A DNA stretch of 7,575 nucleotides from Chrysiogenia bacterium (GCA_020434085.1 JAGRBM010000022.1:1-7575), one strand, 5' to 3'. Numbered from the stretch's first letter, positions 1 to 7,457 are shown. Made by a program: numbers and translations. Notes: generated from the letters alone by a model not told the origin.

Positions 1-1
1 G

Positions 2-91
2 CGCCTGGCCAATCGCACGCGCATCCCCGAGCCTACCAAGCGGGCCGATCATCTTGTCGGATTGGAAATGCGCAAATTACAGAATTTGTAG
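2..91 (+). CDS. C-terminal end of an unidentified protein (partial at 5' edge)
   Basis: Frame 2 is open from the window edge to a TAG at 89-91 and gives 29 residues ending in EMRKLQNL, a hydrophilic, charged tail. All three minus-strand frames are closed by stops within these 90 bases, so any gene here should read on the plus strand. The other two plus frames are also open; one simply continues into the antisense of the next gene. The stop codon TAG lies inside the GTAG head of the neighbouring REP-like repeat, so the repeat may have set the present C-terminus. I do not recognise the protein, no domain can be called from so short a tail, and the frame choice is tentative. Confidence 0.35.
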   Translation, partial: RLANRTRIPEPTKRADHLVGLEMRKLQNL

Positions 92-147
92 GGGCGAGGT
101 CTACTCGCCCCCTGAATCAAGCAGGGCGGGTAGACCCCGCCCCTACA
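87..147. repeat. Twin inverted REP-like element (BIME-type pair with GTAG heads)
   Basis: Two 24-base arms (87-110 and 124-147) are reverse complements at 22 of 24 positions, around a 13-base centre. Each arm is itself a hairpin. The left has stem GGGGCGAG (91-98) with CTCGCCCC (104-111) and loop GTCTA. The right has GGGCGGG (124-130) with CCCGCCC (136-142) and loop TAGAC. Each unit starts with GTAG (88-91; and CTAC at 143-146 for the inverted copy), the tetranucleotide that heads REP elements mobilised by REP-associated tyrosine transposases (RAYTs). The only two differences between arms, positions 97 and 105, pair with each other in the left hairpin, so an A-T pair replaces a G-C pair. The element lies 18 bases beyond the thioesterase stop and could also stabilise or end that transcript. 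No RAYT gene is in the window. Confidence 0.8.
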
Positions 148-165
148 TTCGATCGATTTAAATTT

Positions 166-612
166 TCACGATTTTCGAATGACGTGATCGCCTTCGAGGG
201 CGCGGATCTTCGCGACGAAGTCTTCGGGCAGCGGCGCGCTCTTGCCACTTTCCTGATGGGCGTTGACCCAGGTGATCTCTCCGGTGGCGCGGAGCTGGTC
301 ATCGCCCTTGCCGAAGATCCCCATTTCAAAACGCACGCTCGAGCGGCCGATTTCTGCGGCGCGGGCGCCCACTTCGATCTCTTCATCGAAACGCACGGGC
401 GCCTTGAACTCCACCAGCGCGCGGACGACGTGGAAGTCCTCGCCCGCCTCGATCTGCCCCTGATAGGAATAGGGCAGCGCGCGCATGTATTCGGTCATCG
501 CACAATCGAAATAGGTCAGGTAGTGGGCGTTGAAGACGATGCCCTGGGCATCGACCTCTGCGTAGCGGACCCGCAGCGGATAGAAGAACTGGAAATCCGA
601 GCGCGAGACCAT
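166..612 (-). CDS. Acyl-CoA thioesterase, hotdog fold (4HBT/YbgC family)
   Basis: This 148-residue protein has the normal size of a single-domain hotdog thioesterase, which hydrolyses acyl- or hydroxybenzoyl-CoA to the free acid and CoA in the cytoplasm, usually as a tetramer. The family signature is at residues 15-36: VRYAEVDAQGIVFNAHYLTY. D21 matches the catalytic aspartate of YbgC and 4-hydroxybenzoyl-CoA thioesterase. The rest of the fold follows, with VEFKAPVRFDEEIEV near 67-81 and GEITWVNAHQESGKSAPLPE near 111-130. There is no signal peptide. The ATG at 612-610 shares one base with the TGA of the upstream binding-protein gene (TGATG) and is preceded by GGAAAGG, so it is the last cistron of the transporter operon and probably translationally coupled. 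Substrate cannot be told from sequence; the neighbours suggest an imported acid or its CoA ester. The family is certain, the specificity unknown. Confidence 0.93.
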   Translation of the reverse strand: MVSRSDFQFFYPLRVRYAEVDAQGIVFNAHYLTYFDCAMTEYMRALPYSYQGQIEAGEDFHVVRALVEFKAPVRFDEEIEVGARAAEIGRSSVRFEMGIFGKGDDQLRATGEITWVNAHQESGKSAPLPEDFVAKIRALEGDHVIRKS

Positions 613-1610
613 CAGAAGACCTTTCCGGGGAGATACTTGGTGGTGAAGGCCTGCTTGGGCTTGGCGCTTCCCTTCTCGATCATGCCGAGTTCGACGAGCT
701 GGTTGTTGAGCATCTTCCAGCGCTCCAGGCTCATCGTTCCGATCCCGGCTTCCTTGGCCTCGGGATCGAGCACCATGGGCTTGAGCTGCTCCACGCCGAA
801 CATCAGGATTTCCTGGCTCATCTCGGGGTTGAGTTCACGAATGCGGTTGTTCGCCCTGCCCGAGCGCACGATGTAGTAGCCCCAGCCCCGCACCGACTCG
901 CGCACCATGGCCGCCACGGCGTCCTCGTTTTCTTCGAGGAACTTCGTGCTGGTTACCAGCAGGCTGGTGTAGGGGTTGAAACCGATGTCCGAGACCATCA
1001 GGCAGCGCGCGGCGCCGCCCTGCTCCTTGACGACGAAGGGCTCACTGATGTTGTAGGCCTGCTGGGCGTAGTTCTTGTCGGTCAGGAACTTCGCCACGTT
1101 GCCGGCGTAGGGAACGATTTCAACGCCTTCGAGGGGGAGTTTCTTCTGCAGGTAGTGGCCGAAGGCGTTGCGCACGCTCATGGCCAGGGTGAGGTTCTTG
1201 AGGTCTTCGAGCTTCTCGATGCCCGAGTCGGCATGGACGAGAATGCAGCGCGGGCTGATCTGCAGCGGCGCCATCAGGGCGACGACGTCCACCCCGGCGG
1301 CGCGGGCCATCAGGACTTCATCGGCATTGGAGACGCCGAAGTCCACCTGCCCGGATGCCACCCGCGGAAGCACCGGTGCTTCGGGCCCGCCGGGCTGGAT
1401 CTCGACAATGAGACCCGCGTCCTTGTAGTAGCCCTCGACCTCGGCGGCGTAGTAGCCGCCGTGCTCGGCCTCGGGAAACCAGTTGAGCGCCAGGCTCACC
1501 TTGTGCGGCCCGGCGGCCTTTGCCGCGTCGCGTGTTTCGGATTTCTTCTCGCAGCCGCCCGCGCCGCACACGATCACCAGCGCGGCCAGCAGGCTCCAGA
1601 TCTTGTTCAT
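612..1610 (-). CDS. ABC transporter substrate-binding lipoprotein, NMT1/THI5-like (SsuA/ThiY/TauA superfamily)
   Basis: This 332-residue protein is of normal family length. It begins with a lipoprotein-type signal: K3, a hydrophobic stretch at about 5-17, and a cysteine at 20 in the context GAGGC, a loose lipobox. The mature protein starts with the NMT1/THI5 hallmark ALNWFPEAEHGGYYAAEVEG (41-60), followed by GYYKDAGLIVEI and VASGQVDFGVSNADEVL (84-100), the usual first lobe of a periplasmic binding protein for thiamine precursors, sulfonates, nitrate or similar ligands. The second lobe contains VKEQGGAARCLMVSDIGF (194-211). It should be tethered to the membrane and deliver ligand to the permease encoded 63 bases upstream. 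GGGGGAG lies five bases before the ATG. Pyrimidine (HMP) uptake is a common role of relatives, but the attached thioesterase makes an organic acid or aromatic ligand equally possible. No riboswitch was seen to settle this. Confidence 0.9.
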   Translation of the reverse strand: MNKIWSLLAALVIVCGAGGCEKKSETRDAAKAAGPHKVSLALNWFPEAEHGGYYAAEVEGYYKDAGLIVEIQPGGPEAPVLPRVASGQVDFGVSNADEVLMARAAGVDVVALMAPLQISPRCILVHADSGIEKLEDLKNLTLAMSVRNAFGHYLQKKLPLEGVEIVPYAGNVAKFLTDKNYAQQAYNISEPFVVKEQGGAARCLMVSDIGFNPYTSLLVTSTKFLEENEDAVAAMVRESVRGWGYYIVRSGRANNRIRELNPEMSQEILMFGVEQLKPMVLDPEAKEAGIGTMSLERWKMLNNQLVELGMIEKGSAKPKQAFTTKYLPGKVF

Positions 1611-1673
1611 TTTCGCTCCCCCGTGGGCTCAGTTCCAAGGCGCGCGCATCATAGCGGGCAGCGCCGCGCCCGG

Positions 1674-2438
1674 CTATTGGGGCGCCTCGCCGTGCCAGCG
1701 CTCAAGGATCCAGCGCCCGGCCAGCGACACGCCCGTAAAGAAGGCAAGCCCCAGCAGCGTGGCGGCAAAGATCGCGGCAAACAGGTAGGCGGTCTTGAGC
1801 TGCCCCGAGGTGACGATGATGAGGTAGCCCAGCCCCTGCCGCGCGGCGCCGTAACCGGCGAAGAATTCCCCCATGATTGCGCCCACCACGGCGAGCCCGC
1901 CCGCGACCTTTGCGCCGGTCACCAGCGAGGGCACCGCGCCCGGAAGCCGCAGCTTCCACAGGGTCTGCGCGCGGCTGGCGCCCGAGAGTGCGAAGAGATC
2001 GAGCAGCCCCGAATCGATGCGCGTGAGCCCGGCGGTGCCGGCCGTGATGACCGGGAACACGCTCACGACAAAGACAACTACCACGACGCTCAGGAACCCG
2101 GTCCCGAACCAGATCACGATGAGCGGCGCGATTGCAACGATAGGCACGGTCTGCAGAAAGATCGCGTAGGGATAGAGGCTGCGCTCCAGCAACTTTGACT
2201 GCGAGAACAGGCAGGCGCTCGCGATCCCCACAATGAGGCTTGCCGCGAAACCCGCCAGCGCCCCTGCCCCGGTGAGCAGGCTCGCCGAAACCAGCGCGCC
2301 CAGATGTTCGACGATCGCGCCCCCCACCGCCGAAGGCATGGGAACGAGGTACGCAGGCACTTCAAAGACCCGCGCCAGCGCGGCCCAGAGTCCCACGACC
2401 AGCGCGAAGGCGATCAGCGGAGGCAGCCAGGTCTTCAT
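1674..2438 (-). CDS. ABC transporter permease, SsuC/ThiX/TauC type
   Basis: This 254-residue inner-membrane permease (binding-protein-dependent transport family) shows about six hydrophobic segments, near residues 6-22, 53-78, 92-111, 114-134, 175-193 and 217-240. The segment TVPIVAIAPLIVIWFGTG (98-115) is typical of the sulfonate/nitrate/thiamine-precursor subgroup. The cytoplasmic EAA loop, which docks on the ATPase, is at about 148-170 (LFALSGASRAQTLWKLRLPG). It probably works as a homodimer with the ATPase and binding protein of the same operon. The ATG at 2438-2436 overlaps the ATPase stop by four bases (ATGA), and GGAGG lies seven bases upstream inside the ATPase gene, so the start is secure and translational coupling is likely. 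The gene is intact. The substrate is not predictable from the permease alone. Confidence 0.93.
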   Translation of the reverse strand: MKTWLPPLIAFALVVGLWAALARVFEVPAYLVPMPSAVGGAIVEHLGALVSASLLTGAGALAGFAASLIVGIASACLFSQSKLLERSLYPYAIFLQTVPIVAIAPLIVIWFGTGFLSVVVVVFVVSVFPVITAGTAGLTRIDSGLLDLFALSGASRAQTLWKLRLPGAVPSLVTGAKVAGGLAVVGAIMGEFFAGYGAARQGLGYLIIVTSGQLKTAYLFAAIFAATLLGLAFFTGVSLAGRWILERWHGEAPQ

Positions 2439-3190
2439 CGGGCGTCCTCCAGCGCGCGGCTCAGCTCACCGCAGACGCGCGCAAACTCCGGCGCAGCGCG
2501 CAGCTCGGCGCCGCGCGGGTAATCGAAGGGGATCTCGATGCTCGCGCGAATGCGCCCGGGACGCTCGCTCATCACGAGCACCCGCCGGGCGAGAAAGGCA
2601 GCCTCGGCCACGTTGTGGGTAACGAACAGGGCGCTCCAGCCCTCGCGCTGCCAGATGGCCAGCAGTTCCTCGCCCAGCCTGCGGCGCGTGATGTCGTCGA
2701 GCGCGCCGAAGGGCTCGTCCAGCAGCAGGAGCCGCGGCGCCCCCACCAGCGCGCGGGCCAGTGAGACACGCATCCGCATCCCGCCCGAGAGCTCGCGTGG
2801 GTAGCTGCCTGCAAACTCGCTGAGGCCGACCAGCTCAAGGGCGGCGCCCACCGCCTCTGAATCCGCCCTGCCCTGCAGTTCCAGCGGAAGTCCAACATTT
2901 GCAGTGACGGTTCGCCAGGGCAGCAGGGTCGGGTCCTGAAAGACAAAGGCCGTGCGCGCGTCGCCGGCGATCTCGACTGTTCCATCAGTAGGGGATTCGA
3001 GCCCCGCGGCAATGCGCAGGAGCGTGGACTTGCCACAGCCCGAAGGGCCCAGCACGGCAACGAACTCGCCCGGAGCGAGCGAGAAATCCACCCCGTCCAG
3101 TGCGAGCGTTCCGCCCGGATAGCGAAGCGAGAGTCCCCGCGCCGATACTGCCGCTGCATCGCTCATTGCGCCTGAGGCTAGCATGCCCAT
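2435..3190 (-). CDS. ABC transporter ATP-binding protein, SsuB/TauB/ThiZ type
   Basis: This cytoplasmic ATPase is the motor of the import system and, from the start used here, has 251 residues. All nucleotide-binding motifs are intact: Walker A GPSGCGKST (48-56), Q-loop with Q85 in FVFQDPTLLPW, signature LSGGM (134-138), Walker B LLLLDEP (154-160) and the H-loop histidine H192 in FVTHNVAEA. LPW after the Q-loop is typical of the nitrate/sulfonate/taurine subgroup. It is the first gene of the operon and overlaps the permease by ATGA. The start is uncertain. ATG at 3190 follows GGGGGAGG at 11 bases, ATG at 3166 gives the most family-like N-terminus but lacks a ribosome site, and TTG at 3283 adds 31 residues and follows GGGGAGGAAGG. 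The extra N-terminal stretch does not resemble the family, so I prefer 3190 or 3166. Confidence 0.92.
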   Translation of the reverse strand: MGMLASGAMSDAAAVSARGLSLRYPGGTLALDGVDFSLAPGEFVAVLGPSGCGKSTLLRIAAGLESPTDGTVEIAGDARTAFVFQDPTLLPWRTVTANVGLPLELQGRADSEAVGAALELVGLSEFAGSYPRELSGGMRMRVSLARALVGAPRLLLLDEPFGALDDITRRRLGEELLAIWQREGWSALFVTHNVAEAAFLARRVLVMSERPGRIRASIEIPFDYPRGAELRAAPEFARVCGELSRALEDAR

Positions 3191-3243
3191 TGCCTTGTCG
3201 GCCTCCCCCTTGGTGATGCGAAATTCGTGGTTAACTTCTTTAC

Positions 3244-3319
3244 GGTGCCGCCGGTAGCTCTCTCTTGATACTCCCCCATCCAAGAGAATGCGTCCTTCCT
3301 CCCCTTCGCCGGCGGCACC
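3244..3319 (-). promoter_or_regulatory. Candidate structured leader of the transporter operon (nested inverted repeat)
   Basis: A perfect 11-base inverted repeat, GGTGCCGCCGG (3244-3254) and CCGGCGGCACC (3309-3319), encloses a second perfect 7-base one, TCTCTTG (3261-3267) and CAAGAGA (3281-3287). Read as minus-strand RNA this is an outer GC-rich helix with an inner helix, ending 53 bases before the ATG at 3190. The asymmetric internal loop holds GGGGAGGAAGG, a ribosome-site-like sequence in front of a TTG codon. It does not match the TPP, FMN or cobalamin riboswitch cores that I looked for. Whether it is a regulatory RNA, a protein-binding site or chance is open; the stem lengths are seen directly, the role is inferred. 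Confidence 0.4.
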
Positions 3320-3325
3320 ACTTTT

Positions 3326-3399
3326 CGGGTTCGGGCAACCCCTTGAAACTCAAAAAAGAATACTTAGTTTACTTATAGAACGAAGCCGTCGGGTTCGGG
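3326..3399. repeat. 10-bp direct repeat flanking the clpB promoter
   Basis: CGGGTTCGGG occurs at 3326-3335 and again at 3390-3399, 64 bases apart in the same orientation, on either side of the candidate clpB promoter. The left copy also overlaps a small hairpin, GGGTT (3327-3331) with AACCC (3337-3341). The placement suggests possible operator half-sites or a DNA-looping pair, but no known heat-shock operator matches it. Confidence 0.4.
3342..3371 (+). promoter_or_regulatory. Candidate clpB promoter, sigma32-like or housekeeping
   Basis: CTTGAAA at 3342-3348, preceded by CCC, matches the -35 element of sigma32 heat-shock promoters. After 14 bases comes CTTAGTTTA (3363-3371), which shares the TTTA end but not the CCCC start of the sigma32 -10 consensus. 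The same bases can be read as a housekeeping promoter, TTGAAA with TAGTTT (3365-3370) and a 16-base spacer. Either reading puts the transcript start near 3378 and gives a leader of about 60 bases. clpB is a classic sigma32 target, which favours the heat-shock reading. No CIRCE (HrcA) or full HAIR (HspR) operator is visible. Confidence 0.4.
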
Positions 3400-3441
3400 T
3401 GCCTTCTTGCGGGTGCTCTCCCGGCAAAAAGGAAACAAGGG

Positions 3442-6057
<2,616 letters not shown>

Positions 6058-6086
6058 CGCCCCCGCAGCTTCGGTCACGGTGGGTT

Positions 6087-6102
6087 CCCCCCCTCCCCCC
6101 CC
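6087..6102. other. Polycytosine tract (C7-T-C8)
   Basis: Sixteen bases consist of seven C's, a T and eight C's, lying between the arms of the inverted repeat 6073-6080/6105-6112, downstream of clpB. The minus strand is therefore G8-A-G7 and could form a quadruplex. A C-rich, G-poor transcript can also load Rho. Length errors in sequencing or slippage are likely here. Confidence 0.6.
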
Positions 6103-6104
6103 TG

Positions 6105-6168
6105 CCGTGACCACCCCCGACGCCCCGGAGATGCATCCCTCTCCGGGGCGTCACCTTTTTGGGGTCAG
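6105..6168 (+). repeat. Copy 1 of a 64-66 bp terminator-containing repeat
   Basis: This segment, from CCGTGACC to GTCAG, aligns to 6712-6777 with 59 identical columns of 66: five substitutions and one two-base insertion in the loop of copy 2. It contains the whole clpB terminator and, at its 3' end, the stop codon of the first lipoprotein gene. Identity ends sharply beyond GTCAG. The opening CCGTGACC is also the right arm of an 8-bp inverted repeat with GGTCACGG at 6073-6080. Confidence 0.85.
6119..6160 (+). terminator. Intrinsic terminator of clpB
   Basis: A perfect 12-bp stem, GACGCCCCGGAG (6119-6130) with CTCCGGGGCGTC (6141-6152), has a 10-base loop and is followed after ACC by five T's (6156-6160). 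It starts 61 bases beyond the clpB stop. In the opposite direction no T-run follows the stem, so it serves clpB only. Its 3' flank runs into the last codons of the convergent lipoprotein gene, whose stop is at 6165-6167. Confidence 0.88.
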
Positions 6169-6680
6169 GGGTTGAAGACAAAGGGGAATTCGGCAGTTAC
6201 CGCCCCATAGTCAGGAGCAAGTTCAGGGAAGCGGATTGTCTCGGTCAGCGCCAACATTTTCTCTTCAAAACCGGGTTGATGAGAGAAATCCGAATACACA
6301 ATCCGTGCATCGACTACTTCACCAGACGCAAGGATGGTAAATTTGATGCTGATTTTACCTGCGGAATGAGACCCCTGGAACCCCTCGCTGAAAAGGACAT
6401 CGTCGTAGAGAGCCTTGTAGCTACCCGCGTGGAGTCTCATCACACAGCTAATTGATCGGAATGAACGACGATGTCGCTTATCAGCTGATGACCCGTCAGG
6501 CACGATCTCGTCCTCGGCATTCTGTAGTTTGCGACAGTCTGCCAAAGTCTTCGGCTTCTGAGCACATCCGAGCGGAAGGGTTCCATAGACCAGCACCAAC
6601 GCAATGAGCATTGCGCTGCCTTTGGAGCGAATTCGTTCATTGGGGCCAGAAGACATGGGTGAAGCATAGCGTTTTGGCAT
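6165..6680 (-). CDS. Putative lipoprotein with TonB-like AgmX/PglI-type C-terminal domain (copy A)
   Basis: This 171-residue protein has a basic N-region, a hydrophobic segment (about 24-37) and a cysteine at 39 in LPLGC, an imperfect lipobox, so it is probably exported and perhaps lipid-anchored. A short linker leads to a C-terminal domain (about 80-171). This contains YKALYDDVL, AGKISIKFTILASGEVVDARIVYSDF (108-132, in part) and the ending AEFPFVFNP. That pattern of strand, G-x-V, S-S/D-F and final YPF/FPF-x-F is the tail seen in AgmX/PglI-type TonB-related proteins. A second gene 125 bases upstream encodes a diverged paralog. The ATG at 6680 follows GGGTGGA; ATG at 6656 is an alternative without a ribosome site. 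Base composition is clearly less GC-rich than clpB. The stop codon lies in the terminator repeat. The biological role is unknown. Confidence 0.72.
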   Translation of the reverse strand: MPKRYASPMSSGPNERIRSKGSAMLIALVLVYGTLPLGCAQKPKTLADCRKLQNAEDEIVPDGSSADKRHRRSFRSISCVMRLHAGSYKALYDDVLFSEGFQGSHSAGKISIKFTILASGEVVDARIVYSDFSHQPGFEEKMLALTETIRFPELAPDYGAVTAEFPFVFNP

Positions 6681-6692
6681 TCCCGATCCACC

Positions 6693-6720
6693 CTTATACC
6701 GCGCTGACCCGCGGTGACCA
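6693..6720 (-). promoter_or_regulatory. Candidate promoter of lipoprotein gene A
   Basis: On the minus strand TGGTCA (6720-6715; 4/6 of TTGACA) is followed after 16 bases by TATAAG (6698-6693; 5/6 of TATAAT). The -35 lies inside the second terminator repeat. Initiation would fall near 6686, leaving only about six bases before the ATG at 6680, or about 30 before the alternative ATG at 6656. Confidence 0.35.
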
Positions 6721-6777
6721 CACCCGAAGCCCCGGAGAATCGCATCCCTCTCCGGGGCGTCACCTTTTGGGAGTCAG
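6712..6777 (+). repeat. Copy 2 of the terminator-containing repeat
   Basis: This is the second copy of the segment at 6105-6168 (59/66 columns identical), placed between the two paralogous lipoprotein genes. Its hairpin is slightly damaged: GAAGCCCCGGAG (6726-6737) pairs with CTCCGGGGCGTC (6750-6761) except for one A-G mismatch, the loop has 12 bases, and ACC then four T's (6765-6768) follow. It could still stop plus-strand transcription, but no plus-strand gene leads into it, so it looks like a duplicated or mobile relic. A 6-bp palindrome, ACCGCG (6698-6703) with CGCGGT (6710-6715), abuts its left edge. Confidence 0.82.
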
Positions 6778-6805
6778 AAAGCAGAAAACTGTTGTTCCGA
6801 AGGGA

Positions 6806-7318
6806 TCACTGAACTGTGGCCGGGGAATCAAAGCGCCTAAACGTGCCAGGACTGAACCGGAGTGGAAACTCGACGACGGAATCTGAGTCTCCCGGCACCG
6901 GCGCAAACTTGATCCGGGGAATCCGCTTGATCAATTCAGTCTCGAATTCAGGGCAGTCTGAGAAATCAGAGCTTAGGATTGAAACGTCATGAACCAGACC
7001 AGTTGGGTCAATACTGAAAATTACACGGACCGAACCTGCTCGGACGTTGGGGTTCTCTCTCAGTAAGCGGTTATACAGAACCTTGAAACCCGAGTTGTAT
7101 CGACGAACCGTCGCGGCAATCGTCTCTGGCGTACGATATCCCATTGGATCGAGCACCCGGTCAGGTAGCTGATCGTTTGGCCCGATGCTGGCCACGTCAT
7201 CGATATAAAGACCGTTACCCAAATCCAATCGGTCGTCTCCACAGGAAGTGGCAAGCAGCAAACAACCGACCAATACGGCAATAACATAGTGGCGCGGCAA
7301 CGTAATCCCTGTAGACAT
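6806..7318 (-). CDS. Putative lipoprotein with TonB-like AgmX/PglI-type C-terminal domain (copy B)
   Basis: This 170-residue protein starts with a clear signal: R9-H10, a hydrophobic core (11-23) and a cysteine at 26 in LLLATSC, followed by GDDR, so it is a likely lipoprotein. The C-terminal domain (about 64-157) reads TIAATVRRYNSGFKVLYNRL, then LRENPNVRAGSVRVIFSIDP, VHDVSILSSDF and VVEFPLRFSP. This is a good match to the AgmX/PglI-type tail, in which a helix ending in a YE/YN-L-NP motif precedes G-x-V-x-V-x-F-x-I. It aligns throughout with copy A but has 13 extra residues after FSP and shares limited identity. Base composition is again lower in GC than clpB. No Shine-Dalgarno sequence precedes the ATG, whereas an extended -10 lies just upstream, so a leaderless message is possible. 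Function is unknown. Confidence 0.75.
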   Translation of the reverse strand: MSTGITLPRHYVIAVLVGCLLLATSCGDDRLDLGNGLYIDDVASIGPNDQLPDRVLDPMGYRTPETIAATVRRYNSGFKVLYNRLLRENPNVRAGSVRVIFSIDPTGLVHDVSILSSDFSDCPEFETELIKRIPRIKFAPVPGDSDSVVEFPLRFSPGTFRRFDSPATVQ

Positions 7319-7325
7319 AAGTTTA

Positions 7326-7334
7326 ACGATACCA
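7326..7334 (-). promoter_or_regulatory. Candidate extended -10 of lipoprotein gene B
   Basis: The minus strand reads TGGTATCGT from 7334 to 7326, that is TG-N followed by TATCGT (4/6 of TATAAT), seven bases before the ATG at 7318. No good -35 is present at the expected distance, as is tolerated with an extended -10. Initiation would fall at or next to the start codon. Confidence 0.3.
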
Positions 7335-7457
7335 GAGAGCCCGCCATCGCGATAGCCGCCCGCCCTTCCCTCCCCCGCCCGCTTGGGCTAAATACCTAAA
7401 CACACTGGAGATTTGCGGCGTGGGGACGCCCGGCGTGAGGGGAGCCCGAGCAGGCAC

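Noticed and set aside
87-147. Simple bidirectional intrinsic terminator
   Set aside because: The stems are long and GC-rich, but no T-run follows on either strand. GTAG heads and internally palindromic arms fit a REP pair better, though it may still affect transcript ends.
184-2198. Plus-strand open frames opposite the thioesterase, binding protein and permease (184-876 and 1155-2198)
   Set aside because: They are mirror images of well-supported minus-strand genes, and their products are rich in H, R, G and P with no recognisable domain.
3245-3279. Short minus-strand frame ATG 3279 onward (about 33 codons) as a leader peptide
   Set aside because: It overlaps the inverted repeat and ends within the start region of the ATPase. 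It has no tell-tale codon run or conserved motif, so nothing supports translation.
3191-3441. TPP (thiamine) riboswitch upstream of the NMT1/THI5-type operon
   Set aside because: I looked on the minus strand for the CTGAGA and GGATAATGCCAGCG-type core elements and found neither, although an unrelated nested hairpin is present.
3320-3441. CIRCE or HAIR operator controlling clpB
   Set aside because: No TTAGCACTC-N9-GAGTGCTAA is present. TTGA-AAC-TCAA at 3343-3353 is a short palindrome overlapping the promoter but does not match the full HAIR consensus.
7415-7437. Small hairpin GGCGT-GGGG-ACGCC (7417-7430) and CGGCGTG direct repeat before the final gene
   Set aside because: Five base pairs and a 7-base repeat in GC-rich DNA are easily expected by chance, and there is no T-run or known operator pattern.
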